64,000 nt of DNA, taken from NCBI RefSeq assembly GCF_051954455.1, contig NZ_JBQCHS010000013.1, positions 62,001 to 126,000 of the forward strand, in the 5' to 3' direction. Under the pieces are notes generated by a model. The model was not told where the DNA came from, searched no databases, and worked only from the letters and a program-made list of their open reading frames with translations. This DNA is from Pseudolysinimonas sp051954455 (GTDB lineage: Bacteria; Actinomycetota; Actinomycetes; Actinomycetales; Microbacteriaceae). The translations under genes were made by a program, and so were the position numbers. This document shows positions 24,651-33,457 of the stretch, in pieces (within the stretch, counting starts at the first letter, position 1; each line of letters opens with the position of its first letter).

Positions 24651-25146
24651 CCCCAGCGGCGACCGTCGTGACGACGCGGGTGTCCGCGTTCCAGTGGCGG
24701 AGGCCGACGGCGGTCGCGCGGAGCTCCGCACCGACCAGGGCGACGGCCCGGCCCACGTCGGCGAGCGGCACGCGCCGCGCGAGCGTCACGTGCGGCGTCA
24801 ACTCCCCCGGCGTCGAGTGCGGGGCGTCGTCGCCGGGCCCGACGGCGTCGTGCAGCTCTCGGTGCAGCTCCAGCAGCTCGCGCGACGGCACTACCAGCCG
24901 CGCGATCGTGCGCCGCTCGCCGACCCCGAGGACGATCGGCGATCCGAGCACCAGCGGCAGCGGGATCCCCTCCACGGAGCCGGGAAGGGGCAGCGCCGCC
25001 CGCACCAGCAGCGTCACGTGCGGGCGGTTGCTCACCCCGCGGTGGAGCGCCTGACTCGGGAGCCCGGCGGCGGCGAGCGCCTCCCACTCCGCGCGGATCG
25101 CGGCGTCGGCGTCCTCGTCGAGGATCAGCTCGAGGGACTGGATCAT
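24643..25146 (-). CDS. 2H phosphoesterase / 2'-5' RNA ligase-like protein
   Basis: A 167-residue protein with the two HxT motifs of the 2H phosphoesterase superfamily: RPHVTLLVRAAL near residue 42 and TPHVTLARRVPL near residue 117. Spacing fits LigT/ThpR-like enzymes that hydrolyse 2',3'-cyclic phosphates or related RNA ends. The natural substrate cannot be told. Its last codons lie inside palindromic element C, so the C-terminal residues (GDK, stop) are repeat-derived. The start codon directly follows another palindrome at 25149. Confidence 0.82.
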   Translation of the reverse strand: MIQSLELILDEDADAAIRAEWEALAAAGLPSQALHRGVSNRPHVTLLVRAALPLPGSVEGIPLPLVLGSPIVLGVGERRTIARLVVPSRELLELHRELHDAVGPGDDAPHSTPGELTPHVTLARRVPLADVGRAVALVGAELRATAVGLRHWNADTRVVTTVAAGDK

Positions 25147-25148
25147 GG

Positions 25149-25181
25149 GGTCTCGATGCGCGCCGTCGGCGCTACTCGACC
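25149..25181. repeat. GGTCTCGA...CTCGACC palindrome between transporter and 2H gene
   Basis: A 33-base imperfect palindrome with ends GGTCTCGA and CTCGACC and GC-rich inner arms GCGC-CG-CGGCGC. It occupies most of the 39-base spacer between the POT transporter stop and the 2H start codon, so the mRNA leader of the latter would fold just before its ATG. Confidence 0.7.
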
Positions 25182-25185
25182 CGCA

Positions 25186-26646
25186 CTAGCGGACGCCGCG
25201 CATGAGCCGCAGCACGGGACGCGCGACCGCGAGCAGCACCAGTCCGACCACGATCGCCGCGGCGCCGATCAGCAGGAAGTACGGCACCTCGACCTTCGGG
25301 GCGTAGAACCCCGCGAGCAGACCCGACGCCGCCGTGCCGAGCGAGATCGACAGGTAGTACAGCGCGACCATCTGCGTCGTGTACTTGTCGGGCGCGAGCT
25401 TCGTCGAGGCCGAGAGACCAGGCGGCGAGATGAGGAGTTCCGCGATCGTGAAGACGAGGATGATCGCCACGAGAGCCAGGATCGGCGTGCCGTGCGGTCC
25501 CGTTCCCGAGAACGGCAGGAACAGCAGGAACGCCGCGCCCATCACGATCGCGCCGAGCGCGAACTTCACGGGTGCGCTCGGCTGCCGCGCGCCGAGCCGG
25601 GTCCAGATCGCCGTGAAGACGATGGACAGGATGAGGATGAAGACCGGGTTGATGGACTGCACCCACGGGATCGGGAACTCCCACCCGAACACGCGGCGGT
25701 CGAGCCGCTCGTCGGTGTAGATCGGCACCGCCGTGAACTGCTGCTGGTACAGCGACCAGAAGACCGCGTTGACGACGAAGAGCGGGATGAAGGCGACGAC
25801 CCGGCTGCGTTCGTCCGACGAGATCGCCCGGTCGGAGATCATCCGGATGAAGTAGACGACCGCGGCGACGATCACGACGCCGATGACGACCAGGACGAGG
25901 TTGTCGGCGCGGATCACCCCCGTCAGGATGAGGACCGCGATCACCACGAGCGCGCCGACCGCGACGAGGACCATCGGCAGGCGCCGGGAGGCGGGCAGCG
26001 GGTCGGTCACGGCGCGCGCCGCGTCCGGCAGCCGGCGCCGGCCCACCGCGTACTGGAGGAGTCCCGCCGCCATGCCGACCGCGGCGAGCCCGAATCCGAT
26101 GTGGAATCCGAGCGTCGACTGCAGGAGCCCGGTCAGGAGGGGTCCGAAGAAAGCCCCGAGGTTGACCCCGAAGTAGTAGAGCGAGAAGCCGGCATCACGA
26201 CGGGTGTCGCCGCGCTCGTACAGCATGCCGAGGATCGACGCGGAGTTCGCCTTCACGCCGCCGGAGCCGAGCGCGATGAGCACGAGCCCGACCGCGACGC
26301 CGACGAGCCCGGGGAGCAGGGCGAGCGCGATGTGGCCGAGCATGACGACGGCCGCCGACGCGAAGAGCGTCCGCTCCGCGCCGAGCACCCGGTCGGCGAG
26401 CCACGCGCCGAGGATCGTCGCGAGGTAGACCGCGCCGCCGTACGCTCCGACGATGCCCGTGGCGACCGGCTTCGGGATGCCGAGACCGCCGTCCGCCACC
26501 GAGAAGTACAGGTACAGGATGAGGATGCCCTGCATCCCGTAGAACGAGAACCGCTCCCAGGTCTCGACGCCGAACAGCGTCGCGAGCGGGCGGGGCTGGC
26601 CGAAGAAGCCGCGATCCTGCTTCCGAGCGGCGGCGGTGTCGGTCAT
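25186..26646 (-). CDS. POT/PTR2-family proton-coupled oligopeptide transporter
   Basis: A 486-residue major-facilitator protein of the proton-dependent oligopeptide transporter family, with twelve or more predicted helices. The signature ETWERFSFYGMQGILILYL lies near residue 28, followed by GAYGGAVYLATILGAWLADRVLG and the PTR segment LIALGSGGVKANSASILGMLY. It probably imports di- and tripeptides. Its neighbours are unrelated; palindromic repeats flank it on both sides, so it seems to be transcribed alone. Confidence 0.92.
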   Translation of the reverse strand: MTDTAAARKQDRGFFGQPRPLATLFGVETWERFSFYGMQGILILYLYFSVADGGLGIPKPVATGIVGAYGGAVYLATILGAWLADRVLGAERTLFASAAVVMLGHIALALLPGLVGVAVGLVLIALGSGGVKANSASILGMLYERGDTRRDAGFSLYYFGVNLGAFFGPLLTGLLQSTLGFHIGFGLAAVGMAAGLLQYAVGRRRLPDAARAVTDPLPASRRLPMVLVAVGALVVIAVLILTGVIRADNLVLVVIGVVIVAAVVYFIRMISDRAISSDERSRVVAFIPLFVVNAVFWSLYQQQFTAVPIYTDERLDRRVFGWEFPIPWVQSINPVFILILSIVFTAIWTRLGARQPSAPVKFALGAIVMGAAFLLFLPFSGTGPHGTPILALVAIILVFTIAELLISPPGLSASTKLAPDKYTTQMVALYYLSISLGTAASGLLAGFYAPKVEVPYFLLIGAAAIVVGLVLLAVARPVLRLMRGVR

Positions 26647-26660
26647 GCCGCCACGCTACG

Positions 26661-26751
26661 GCGGGTCGAGAAGCCGCGACGCGGCGCATCGAGACCTTCC
26701 AGCGCGAATGGAGGTCTCGATACGCCGGCCGCGCCGGCTCCTCGACCCGCG
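26661..26751. repeat. Composite of two inverted GGTCTCGA palindromes
   Basis: Two family members, 26664-26696 and 26713-26747, lie head to head around a 16-base centre. The whole has outer arms GCGGGTCGAG and CTCGACCCGC and inner arms reading ATCGAGACC and GGTCTCGAT. It fills the spacer between the POT transporter start and the aldo/keto reductase end. Confidence 0.75.
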
Positions 26752-26755
26752 CGGG

Positions 26756-27766
26756 TCAGGCCTCGCGCTGCGCGGGCGACCGCGTCGCCGTGATCGACGG
26801 ATCGCGCTCGACGGCGTCGCCGAGCACCTCGTCGATGCGCGACATGAGCTCGGTCGGGATCGTGACGCCCGACGCCTTCGCGTTCTCGACGACCTGCTCC
26901 GGCCGCGAGGCGCCGATGATCGCCGTCGCGATGTTGTCGTTCTGGAGCACCCAGGCTACCGCGAGCTGCGCGAGCGACAGCGAGAGCTCGTCGGCGATCG
27001 GCGTGAGCTGCTGCACGCGGTTCAGCACGTCATCCGACATCCAGCGCTTGATCATGTTCGCGCCGCCCTTCTCGTCGGTCGCGCGCGAGCCCTCCGGTGG
27101 CTGCTGACCCGGCAGGTACTTGCCCGTGAGCACGCCCTGCGCGATCGGCGACCAGACCACCTGCGAGATGCCGAGCTCGCGCGAGGTCGGCTCAACCTCG
27201 GCCTCGATCACGCGCCAGAGCGCCGAGTACTCGGGCTGGTTGGAGACGAGCTGGATGCCGAGCTCCCGCGCCAGGGTGTGCCCGGCGCGCAGCTGGTCGG
27301 CGGTCCACTCGCTCACGCCGATGTAGAGGACCTTGCCCGCGCGGACGAGGTCGGCGAAGGTCTGCATCGTCTCCTCGATCGGCGTGAAGTGGTCGAAGCG
27401 GTGCGCCTGGTAGACGTCGATGTAGTCGGTCTGCAGGCGCTTCAGCGATCCGTTGACGCCGTCGTGGATGTGCTTGCGCGAGAGCCCGACGTCGTTGTGA
27501 CCCTTCGGCCCGATCGGCCCGAAGACCTTGGTCATGATCTCGAGCGACTCGCGGCGCTCGCCCTTCAGCGCCTCGCCGAGCACGGTCTCGGCGGCGGTGT
27601 TCGCGTAGACGTCGGCGGTGTCGAACGTCGTGATGCCCGCGTCGAGCGCCGCGTGCACGCACGCGGTCGCCGCGTCGTTCTCGATCTGCGACCCGTGGGT
27701 CAGCCAGTTGCCGTAGGTGATCTCGGAGATCTTGAAGCCGGAGTTGCCCAGATGACGGAAGTGCAT
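26756..27766 (-). CDS. Aldo/keto reductase
   Basis: A 336-residue NADPH-dependent aldo/keto reductase. The catalytic tetrad is visible: Asp and Tyr in FDTADVYANT, Lys in IMTKVFG and His in VYQAHRFD. The C-terminal cofactor part contains IIGASRPEQVVENAKA. The N-terminus MHFRHLGNSGFKISEITYGNW resembles the YajO/Kv-beta-like branch. The start at 27766 is chosen because upstream sequence in the open frame resembles no reductase. Substrate unknown. Confidence 0.92.
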   Translation of the reverse strand: MHFRHLGNSGFKISEITYGNWLTHGSQIENDAATACVHAALDAGITTFDTADVYANTAAETVLGEALKGERRESLEIMTKVFGPIGPKGHNDVGLSRKHIHDGVNGSLKRLQTDYIDVYQAHRFDHFTPIEETMQTFADLVRAGKVLYIGVSEWTADQLRAGHTLARELGIQLVSNQPEYSALWRVIEAEVEPTSRELGISQVVWSPIAQGVLTGKYLPGQQPPEGSRATDEKGGANMIKRWMSDDVLNRVQQLTPIADELSLSLAQLAVAWVLQNDNIATAIIGASRPEQVVENAKASGVTIPTELMSRIDEVLGDAVERDPSITATRSPAQREA

Positions 27767-27786
27767 GCTCCCATCGTGGACCCCGC

Positions 27787-30231
27787 TCAGCGCGCGGATA
27801 GCACTGCTCGGGCTTCTCGCAGGCCCGCGCCCGGCAGGTAGGCGCGCGCGATGGCGACGCCGATCGTCGGCAGCGCGAGCGGGTCGCGCACGACCAGGTA
27901 CATCGGCCGCAGCGCCGGCTTGAACTTGGCCTTGAAGCGCATGAGGGAGCGGAACCCGTAGACCGGCTCGAGCGCGCCGCCGAGCGAGCCGAGCACGCGG
28001 TCCAGCGGTCCCGGGGTCGTGGTCTCGGACCGTGCGAGCGGGGAGCCGGACAGGCTCACCAGCTCGAGGCCCGCCTCGCGCGCACGGGCGACGGCGTCGG
28101 CGATGAGGAACTCCATGGTGCCGTTCGGCGCGTCGCGGCGGCGGCGCATGACGTCGAGCGTGCGGCCGACGAGGGCGCCGTCGCGGCGCACCGGCAGCCA
28201 GCTCGTGACGGCGAGGATGCGGTCCTCCTCGTCGACGACGAGGCCCACCTCGACGTCCGGGTCCTCCAGCTCGTCGAGGCCGCCGAGCGTGAATCCGAGC
28301 TCCGGCAGGTCGCGGCCCGCCATCCACTCGTCGGAGAGCTCCATGAGCTGGTCCATCCGGCGGCGCGGCAGCCGGTCGCCGACCAGCCACTCCGCGTGCA
28401 GCCCGAGCCGGTCGGCCCGGTTGACCGAGGTGCGCACCTCCTGCATCGCCTTGCCCGCGAGCTGGAAGGTCGCCGGGTCGATGACCGCCTCCTCCGCCAC
28501 GACGAGCGACGACCAGCCGCGCGAGCGGAGCCGGCGCTCCCACTCTGCGTGCACGCTGTAGAACACGGGCTGCCACGCGGTGGTGTCGCAGAAGCGCAGG
28601 AAACCGTCGAGGAGCGCATCGGGGTCGGCGACGCGGCCGACCGGGTCGCCGACCGTGATCGCCGCCCCGTCGACGAGCCGGTACGCGACCCCAGCCGCGC
28701 CGTCGGGCGCCGTCCAGAGCCGCACGCCGGGCCAGGTCGCCATGTGCCCCAGCGTGCCGGAGCCGCCGGCGAGGAGACCGTCGATGCCGGGGGCCTCGGC
28801 GGTCGCGGCCTCGACCCGGCGCCCGCCGAGCACGACGAGCGCAGCCGCGAGCACGACGAGCCAGAGGAGCGGACCCACGACGGCCAAGGTGACCTCGCCG
28901 ATGGGGTCCGTTCCGCGCAGCGGCGCGATCGCGTGACGGAGGAAGGGAGCGGGCGTCAGCCGGTCGACGATCGACAGCAGCACCGTGAGCGGGCGGGGCG
29001 CCGGCGTGAACCCCTGCGGGTGCAGGACGGCCACGGCGACGACGACGGCGAGGACCACGGCGGCCCCGATCCCGCCGACCGCGCCGCCCATCCGCGCGCG
29101 CGCCGCCGACGTGTGCAGCGGGAACAGGCGCCGGAAGACGAACAGCACGACCGCGAACGCCAGCGGGATGAGCGTGCTGACAATCAGCGACAGGGCGAGC
29201 TCCCATTCGTGCCCGGCCCGCACACCCGTCGCGAACGGACCGCCCACGACGGGCAGCACGCCGAGGTACCAGGCGGCGGCGACGGAGTTGAGGAGGCTGA
29301 CGACGATGACGAGGACGAGCGCGGCGCGCCGGCCCGCCGCGAGACCGCGCGCGCCGACGAGCAGCAGCACGAGCGGGAGGAGTGCAACGAGCAGGCCGCC
29401 CGGCGTGGTGAGGCGGTGATGTGTCAGTCCCTCGATGCAGGCGGCGCCGACGTCCTGCGCCCGGCACACCGCGGTGCCGCGCGGGGCGCCCCCGAGGAGC
29501 GCCACTCCGAGCGGCGAGAGGAGGCCGTACCGGGTCGCCGACACGACCGTCAGCACCGGCCCCACGGCGAGGATCGCCGCGACGATCGACAGCATCGAGC
29601 GGGTCTCCCGCGCGCCGCGCGGTGCGCGCACCACCGGGTGCCGCAACCGGCCCGCGACGAGGCCGAGGACGACGGCGAGGAGCAGGTAGAGGTCCGCCGG
29701 CTGCCCGGAGTAGAGCAGGAGCGCGGCCCCGCCGCCCACGAGCACGGTGCGCACGCGCCGCCGCCACAGCTGACCGAGCCACGCCGACGCCCACGCGAGC
29801 GCGCCCGCGACGGGTGTCAGGGGATCGACGGTGTCGGTCTCGCTCACGGCGCGCGACCACGATTCCCCGAGCTGCGTGCCGAGCGTCTGGAGGCCGATCC
29901 CGACCAGCGACGCGACGACGCCGGTGACGACGAACGCCACGACAACGCGCCGCGTGCCCATCGCGCGCTCCGCCAGGCCGAGCCCGATGACGGTGGCCAC
30001 GAGCGTGACGATCAGCTGGAGCAGGCCGCCGACCGGCACGACCGACGACAGGACGACCCACCAGTGCCGTGCGCCGAGCCCCGCTGCGTCGAGGCCGGCG
30101 CTCTCGAGCGTGAATGGGCCGCGCGATCCGGTCGCGAGCGCGGTGATGCCGAGGCCCGCGAGCAGGAGCGTGATGACGAGCGTCGCCGGATAGCGTCGCG
30201 CGCGATGCAGGAACCGGGTGATCCGCGTCAT
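27787..30231 (-). CDS. Membrane aminoacyl-lipid synthase-like protein (DUF2156, MprF/LysX-type C-terminus)
   Basis: An 814-residue protein. The first 500 residues are polytopic membrane sequence, beginning with a rhomboid-like set of helices. The last 300 form a cytoplasmic DUF2156 domain: WQPVFYSVHAEWERRLRSRGW, EVRTSVNRADRLGL, MELSDEWMAGRDLPELGFTLGG, APNGTMEFLIADAVARA and VYGFRSLMRFKAKFKPALRPMY. This double-GNAT domain in MprF transfers amino acids from aminoacyl-tRNA to membrane lipids. The ATG overlaps the upstream esterase stop (ATGA). Lysyl versus alanyl specificity cannot be told from sequence. Confidence 0.82.
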   Translation of the reverse strand: MTRITRFLHRARRYPATLVITLLLAGLGITALATGSRGPFTLESAGLDAAGLGARHWWVVLSSVVPVGGLLQLIVTLVATVIGLGLAERAMGTRRVVVAFVVTGVVASLVGIGLQTLGTQLGESWSRAVSETDTVDPLTPVAGALAWASAWLGQLWRRRVRTVLVGGGAALLLYSGQPADLYLLLAVVLGLVAGRLRHPVVRAPRGARETRSMLSIVAAILAVGPVLTVVSATRYGLLSPLGVALLGGAPRGTAVCRAQDVGAACIEGLTHHRLTTPGGLLVALLPLVLLLVGARGLAAGRRAALVLVIVVSLLNSVAAAWYLGVLPVVGGPFATGVRAGHEWELALSLIVSTLIPLAFAVVLFVFRRLFPLHTSAARARMGGAVGGIGAAVVLAVVVAVAVLHPQGFTPAPRPLTVLLSIVDRLTPAPFLRHAIAPLRGTDPIGEVTLAVVGPLLWLVVLAAALVVLGGRRVEAATAEAPGIDGLLAGGSGTLGHMATWPGVRLWTAPDGAAGVAYRLVDGAAITVGDPVGRVADPDALLDGFLRFCDTTAWQPVFYSVHAEWERRLRSRGWSSLVVAEEAVIDPATFQLAGKAMQEVRTSVNRADRLGLHAEWLVGDRLPRRRMDQLMELSDEWMAGRDLPELGFTLGGLDELEDPDVEVGLVVDEEDRILAVTSWLPVRRDGALVGRTLDVMRRRRDAPNGTMEFLIADAVARAREAGLELVSLSGSPLARSETTTPGPLDRVLGSLGGALEPVYGFRSLMRFKAKFKPALRPMYLVVRDPLALPTIGVAIARAYLPGAGLREARAVLSAR

Positions 30232-31622
30232 GGCTTCTCGATCCCGAGGTGGCGCCAGACCGGGGTGCTCGGCCGGCCGAGGACCCACTGCACGGTGTGC
30301 CAGTCATGGGCTGTGCCCGGCGAGACGACGCGCGAGGTCCGGATCCCGGCCGCCCGGGCGGCCGCGGCGACCGTGTTCGCCTCCGGCGTGTACTTCGCGT
30401 CGAGCGCTCCCGACCCGAAGACCCCCACGACGTGAGAGTACGGCGCATGCGCGGCGAGGAGGGAGAGGGGCTGGGCGGCCCGGTACTTCGCGGCGTCCCC
30501 GCCGAAGCCGCGCGCGATGGTCTGGGCGACGCTCCCGTTGATGGGGTGGACCTGCCCCGAGACGTCGATGATGCTGCCGAACAGCTTCGGGAATCCGGCG
30601 CCGAGCTGGATCGAGCAGGTGCCGCCCTGCGAGAACCCGCCGATCGCCCACGCGGAGCGCTGCGGCTGGACGGCGAGGTGGGTGCGGATCCAGTTCGGCA
30701 CGTCGACCGTGAGGTAGGTCGCCGAGTCGCCGAGCGGGGAGTCGACGCACATCGGGTTCGACGCGGGCGAGCCGAGCTGGTCGGGGGCGACGACGATGGG
30801 CGCGAGGCCGCCGTGGGCGTGCGCGAAGGCGTTCATGATGTCGGCCATCCGGCCGGACTGGATGACGTTCTGCGGCGCCCCGGGCTGACCGGAGAGGAAG
30901 ATCAGCACCGGCAGGCGCGGGGGGTCCGGCACCTGCGCGGCCGGCGGCAGGTACACGTAGGCCGGGCGGGCAGGGAAGTGCGAGACCGTCGCCGGGATCG
31001 TGACCTGCGCCACGACACCGTCGTGCGGGGCGCTCGGGATCGGCGTGTCGCGCCACAGCTCCGCGGCCGGCGCGGAGGCCGCCGCGGCGGTGAGCGGGGC
31101 GGTCCCGGGGGCGTTGGCGGCCTGCGCCGTCGCGAGCTGACGCGCGAGCGGCAGCGCGATCGGCTGGTCGACGAAGGACCCGAGGGTCGTGTACTGGCCG
31201 AAGTCCGCGTTCACGCCGAGGGCGCCGGAGAGGAGCGCGAGCACGAGGGCGACCGCCCCGAGCACCCGCCGCCGCGTTCCGCCCTGGATGATCGCGGCGA
31301 CCGCGACGCCGGCCGCGGCGAAGGCGGCGCCGATCCACGCGGTCGACACCGGGCTGAGCTGCACGTCGAAGAGATCGAGCGGGACGGTCGTGATCCACGC
31401 GGTCGCGAGCCCGACGGCCGCTCCGGGCACCGCCGAGAGCAGCGCGATCACGAGTCGACGCGAGCGGGCGGTCGCGACGGCGGCGATCAGGACCGCTGCC
31501 GCGACCGAGGCCGACCCGATCAGCGCAGCACCGCCCGCCACGGGTATCCCGCTCAGCCACGCCGGCACCGCGCCACCTCCGATCGCATCGACACGGCCAC
31601 AGCCGACCAAGCGCATCCCCAT
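30228..31622 (-). CDS. Membrane-anchored alpha/beta-hydrolase (esterase), partner of the DUF2156 protein
   Basis: A 464-residue protein with four hydrophobic helices in the first 145 residues and an extracytoplasmic alpha/beta-hydrolase domain. The nucleophile elbow is AIGGFSQGGTCSIQLG; VLIFLSGQPGAPQNV is near the oxyanion site, and the C-terminal SPGTAHDWHTVQWVL supplies the likely catalytic His. It resembles esterase-D/mycolyltransferase-like families. Translational coupling to an aminoacyl-lipid synthase-like gene suggests it hydrolyses or recycles aminoacylated lipids, as proposed for related gene pairs in other actinobacteria. The precise start is uncertain (31622 or 31616). Confidence 0.8.
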   Translation of the reverse strand: MGMRLVGCGRVDAIGGGAVPAWLSGIPVAGGAALIGSASVAAAVLIAAVATARSRRLVIALLSAVPGAAVGLATAWITTVPLDLFDVQLSPVSTAWIGAAFAAAGVAVAAIIQGGTRRRVLGAVALVLALLSGALGVNADFGQYTTLGSFVDQPIALPLARQLATAQAANAPGTAPLTAAAASAPAAELWRDTPIPSAPHDGVVAQVTIPATVSHFPARPAYVYLPPAAQVPDPPRLPVLIFLSGQPGAPQNVIQSGRMADIMNAFAHAHGGLAPIVVAPDQLGSPASNPMCVDSPLGDSATYLTVDVPNWIRTHLAVQPQRSAWAIGGFSQGGTCSIQLGAGFPKLFGSIIDVSGQVHPINGSVAQTIARGFGGDAAKYRAAQPLSLLAAHAPYSHVVGVFGSGALDAKYTPEANTVAAAARAAGIRTSRVVSPGTAHDWHTVQWVLGRPSTPVWRHLGIEKP

Positions 31623-31665
31623 GCGTCTCTAAGACAGGCGAGGTCCCCTCGCGTCGGCGCTGGTC

Positions 31666-31748
31666 GTCCGAATCACGGAGATCCTGACCCCCGCACCCGC
31701 GGCATCGGACACCCAGCGGCGAAGCGACCGGATCTCCGTGATTCGGAC
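31666..31748. repeat. Palindromic element, copy D (19-bp perfect arms, compensated change)
   Basis: Arms GTCCGAATCACGGAGATCC (31666-31684) and GGATCTCCGTGATTCGGAC (31730-31748) are perfect inverted repeats around 45 bases. Against copies A and B, GACGG becomes CACGG in one arm and CCGTC becomes CCGTG in the other, keeping the pairing. It lies in the spacer between the alcohol dehydrogenase end and the esterase start. Confidence 0.85.
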
Positions 31749-31764
31749 CGCGGGTGACGACGGG

Positions 31765-32811
31765 TCAGGGGCGGATCATCGTCACTCCGGGTGCCGCGGT
31801 GCCGGCGCCGAGGGCGCTGAGCGCGGCGGGGGCCTCGTCGAGCGCGATCGTGCGGGTGACGAGGGAGGCGGGATCGAGTCCGCCTGACCGCACCAGGTCG
31901 AGCAGGCGCGGGTAGTCGGCCGCCGCCATGCCGTGGCTGCCGAGGACGGCGAGCTCGCGTGCGATCACCTCGCCCATCGGCACGACAGGATCCTCGCCGA
32001 GCAGCCCGATCTGCACGAGCCGGCCCTCGCTCGCGAGCGACCGCACCCCGACCGCGAGGGTCGCCGCCCGTCCGAGCGCCTCGACCGCCACCGCGGGCCC
32101 GCCGTCCGTCGCCCCGCGGATCGCGGCGACCGCCGCATCGTCGTCGAGGCCCTCGATGCCGACGGTGCGGTGCGCGCCGGCCGCCCGCGCGCGCTCGAGC
32201 GCGGCCGGCGCCACGTCGACGGCGACGACCCGCGCCTCCAGGGCGACCGCGATGAGGACGGCCGAGAGGCCCACCCCGCCGCAGCCGAGCACGGCCACCG
32301 TCTCTCCGGCCCGGAGCGCGGCGCGGTCGACCAGCCCCCGGTAGGAGGTCGCGAATCGGCAGCCGAGGAGCGCCGCTCCCGCGGGATCGACGTCGTCGGG
32401 CACGACCACGGCGTTCAGGTCGGCGTTGCGGATGAGGACGTACTCCGCGAACGACCCGTCGTAGGTGAAGCCCGGCTGCTCCTGGAACCGGCACACCTGG
32501 GCGCGCCCCGCCCGGCAGTCGTCGCACGCGCCGCAGCCGCACACGAACGGGGTGGTCACCCGCTGCCCGATCCCGACGCGTGTCACCTCCGCCCCGACCG
32601 CCGCAACGATTCCCACGAACTCGTGGCCGGGCGTGTAGGGCGCACGCGCCGTCTCGTCGGCGCCCCGCCAGGCGTGCGCGTCGCTGCGGCAGAGCCCCGT
32701 CGCCTCGACGCGGACGAGCGCGTCGCGCGGGCCCGGAGCGGGGACGGGCACGTCGACCAGCTCGGGTTCCTGCCCGAACGCCAGGACCCGGACGGCGCGC
32801 ATCGTGCTCAC
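31765..32811 (-). CDS. Zinc-dependent alcohol dehydrogenase (medium-chain)
   Basis: A 348-residue medium-chain dehydrogenase. Catalytic zinc ligands are in TGLCRSDAHAW and TPGHEFVG, the structural-zinc loop is CGCGACDDCRAGRAQVC, and the Rossmann motif is VAVLGCGGVGLSAV. It oxidises an alcohol or polyol with NAD(P). It lies 34 bases downstream of vanX on the same strand, so it may be transcribed with the van genes, but nothing in its sequence links it to cell-wall metabolism. Substrate unknown. Confidence 0.92.
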   Translation of the reverse strand: MSTMRAVRVLAFGQEPELVDVPVPAPGPRDALVRVEATGLCRSDAHAWRGADETARAPYTPGHEFVGIVAAVGAEVTRVGIGQRVTTPFVCGCGACDDCRAGRAQVCRFQEQPGFTYDGSFAEYVLIRNADLNAVVVPDDVDPAGAALLGCRFATSYRGLVDRAALRAGETVAVLGCGGVGLSAVLIAVALEARVVAVDVAPAALERARAAGAHRTVGIEGLDDDAAVAAIRGATDGGPAVAVEALGRAATLAVGVRSLASEGRLVQIGLLGEDPVVPMGEVIARELAVLGSHGMAAADYPRLLDLVRSGGLDPASLVTRTIALDEAPAALSALGAGTAAPGVTMIRP

Positions 32812-32845
32812 CCGGGCACGCTACCCGGGAGCCGGCCCGCGACGG

Positions 32846-33457
32846 TCAGCCCGCCAGCGGGAAGTCGAAGTACTCGTCGGGATGCGGCTCCTCCGCGAGC
32901 GCGTAGTGCCACCACTCGCACGCGTACGGGCGGAATCCGCTCCCCGTCATGATCCGGGCGAGCGTCGCCCGCGCCGCCGCCTCGGACGCCGTCGCCTCCG
33001 ACGCGCCGTGATGCGACAGCGCGTCCATGAGGTCGTGCCCGCCGCCCATCGGCAGCAGCTCGCCGGTGTCGAGCCGGTACAGCGTCAGATCGACGGCGGC
33101 GCCGCGGCTGTGCCCCGAGCGGTCGGCGACGTAGCCCTGCCGGAACATGTCGGCGCGCTCGATCCGGGGGTAGAAGCGCGCCTTGGTGCGCCCGTCCTCG
33201 GGCTCGCGCGCCCAGTCGCGGAACCGATCGACCGCACGCTGCGGGCGGTAGCCGTCCCAGAGCAGGAGGCCGAGCCCCTCCGCCCCCGCGTGCCCCGTCG
33301 CGCGGAGCAGCGCCTCGGCGAGCGCGAGCGATCCGACCACCCGGTTCGCCTCGTAGCCGTCGACCGGGGCGCCCGTGAAGTTGTCCCAGGTCGCGTACTT
33401 CGCGTCCCACCGCACCCCGCCGAGCGCCTCGTCGAGGAAGACGAACCCCGGGTGCAT
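32846..33457 (-). CDS. vanX: D-alanyl-D-alanine dipeptidase VanX
   Basis: A 203-residue zinc dipeptidase of VanX type. The zinc motif SGHSRGAAVDLTL (SxHxxGxAxD) and the catalytic ExxWH segment ACEWWHYALAE are both intact, as is WDAKYATWDNFTG near the N-terminus. VanX destroys D-Ala-D-Ala so that only D-Ala-D-Lac enters peptidoglycan precursors. Its ATG overlaps the vanA stop by one base (TGATG). Length matches the family. No signal peptide is seen, in agreement with a cytoplasmic role. Confidence 0.94.
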   Translation of the reverse strand: MHPGFVFLDEALGGVRWDAKYATWDNFTGAPVDGYEANRVVGSLALAEALLRATGHAGAEGLGLLLWDGYRPQRAVDRFRDWAREPEDGRTKARFYPRIERADMFRQGYVADRSGHSRGAAVDLTLYRLDTGELLPMGGGHDLMDALSHHGASEATASEAAARATLARIMTGSGFRPYACEWWHYALAEEPHPDEYFDFPLAG

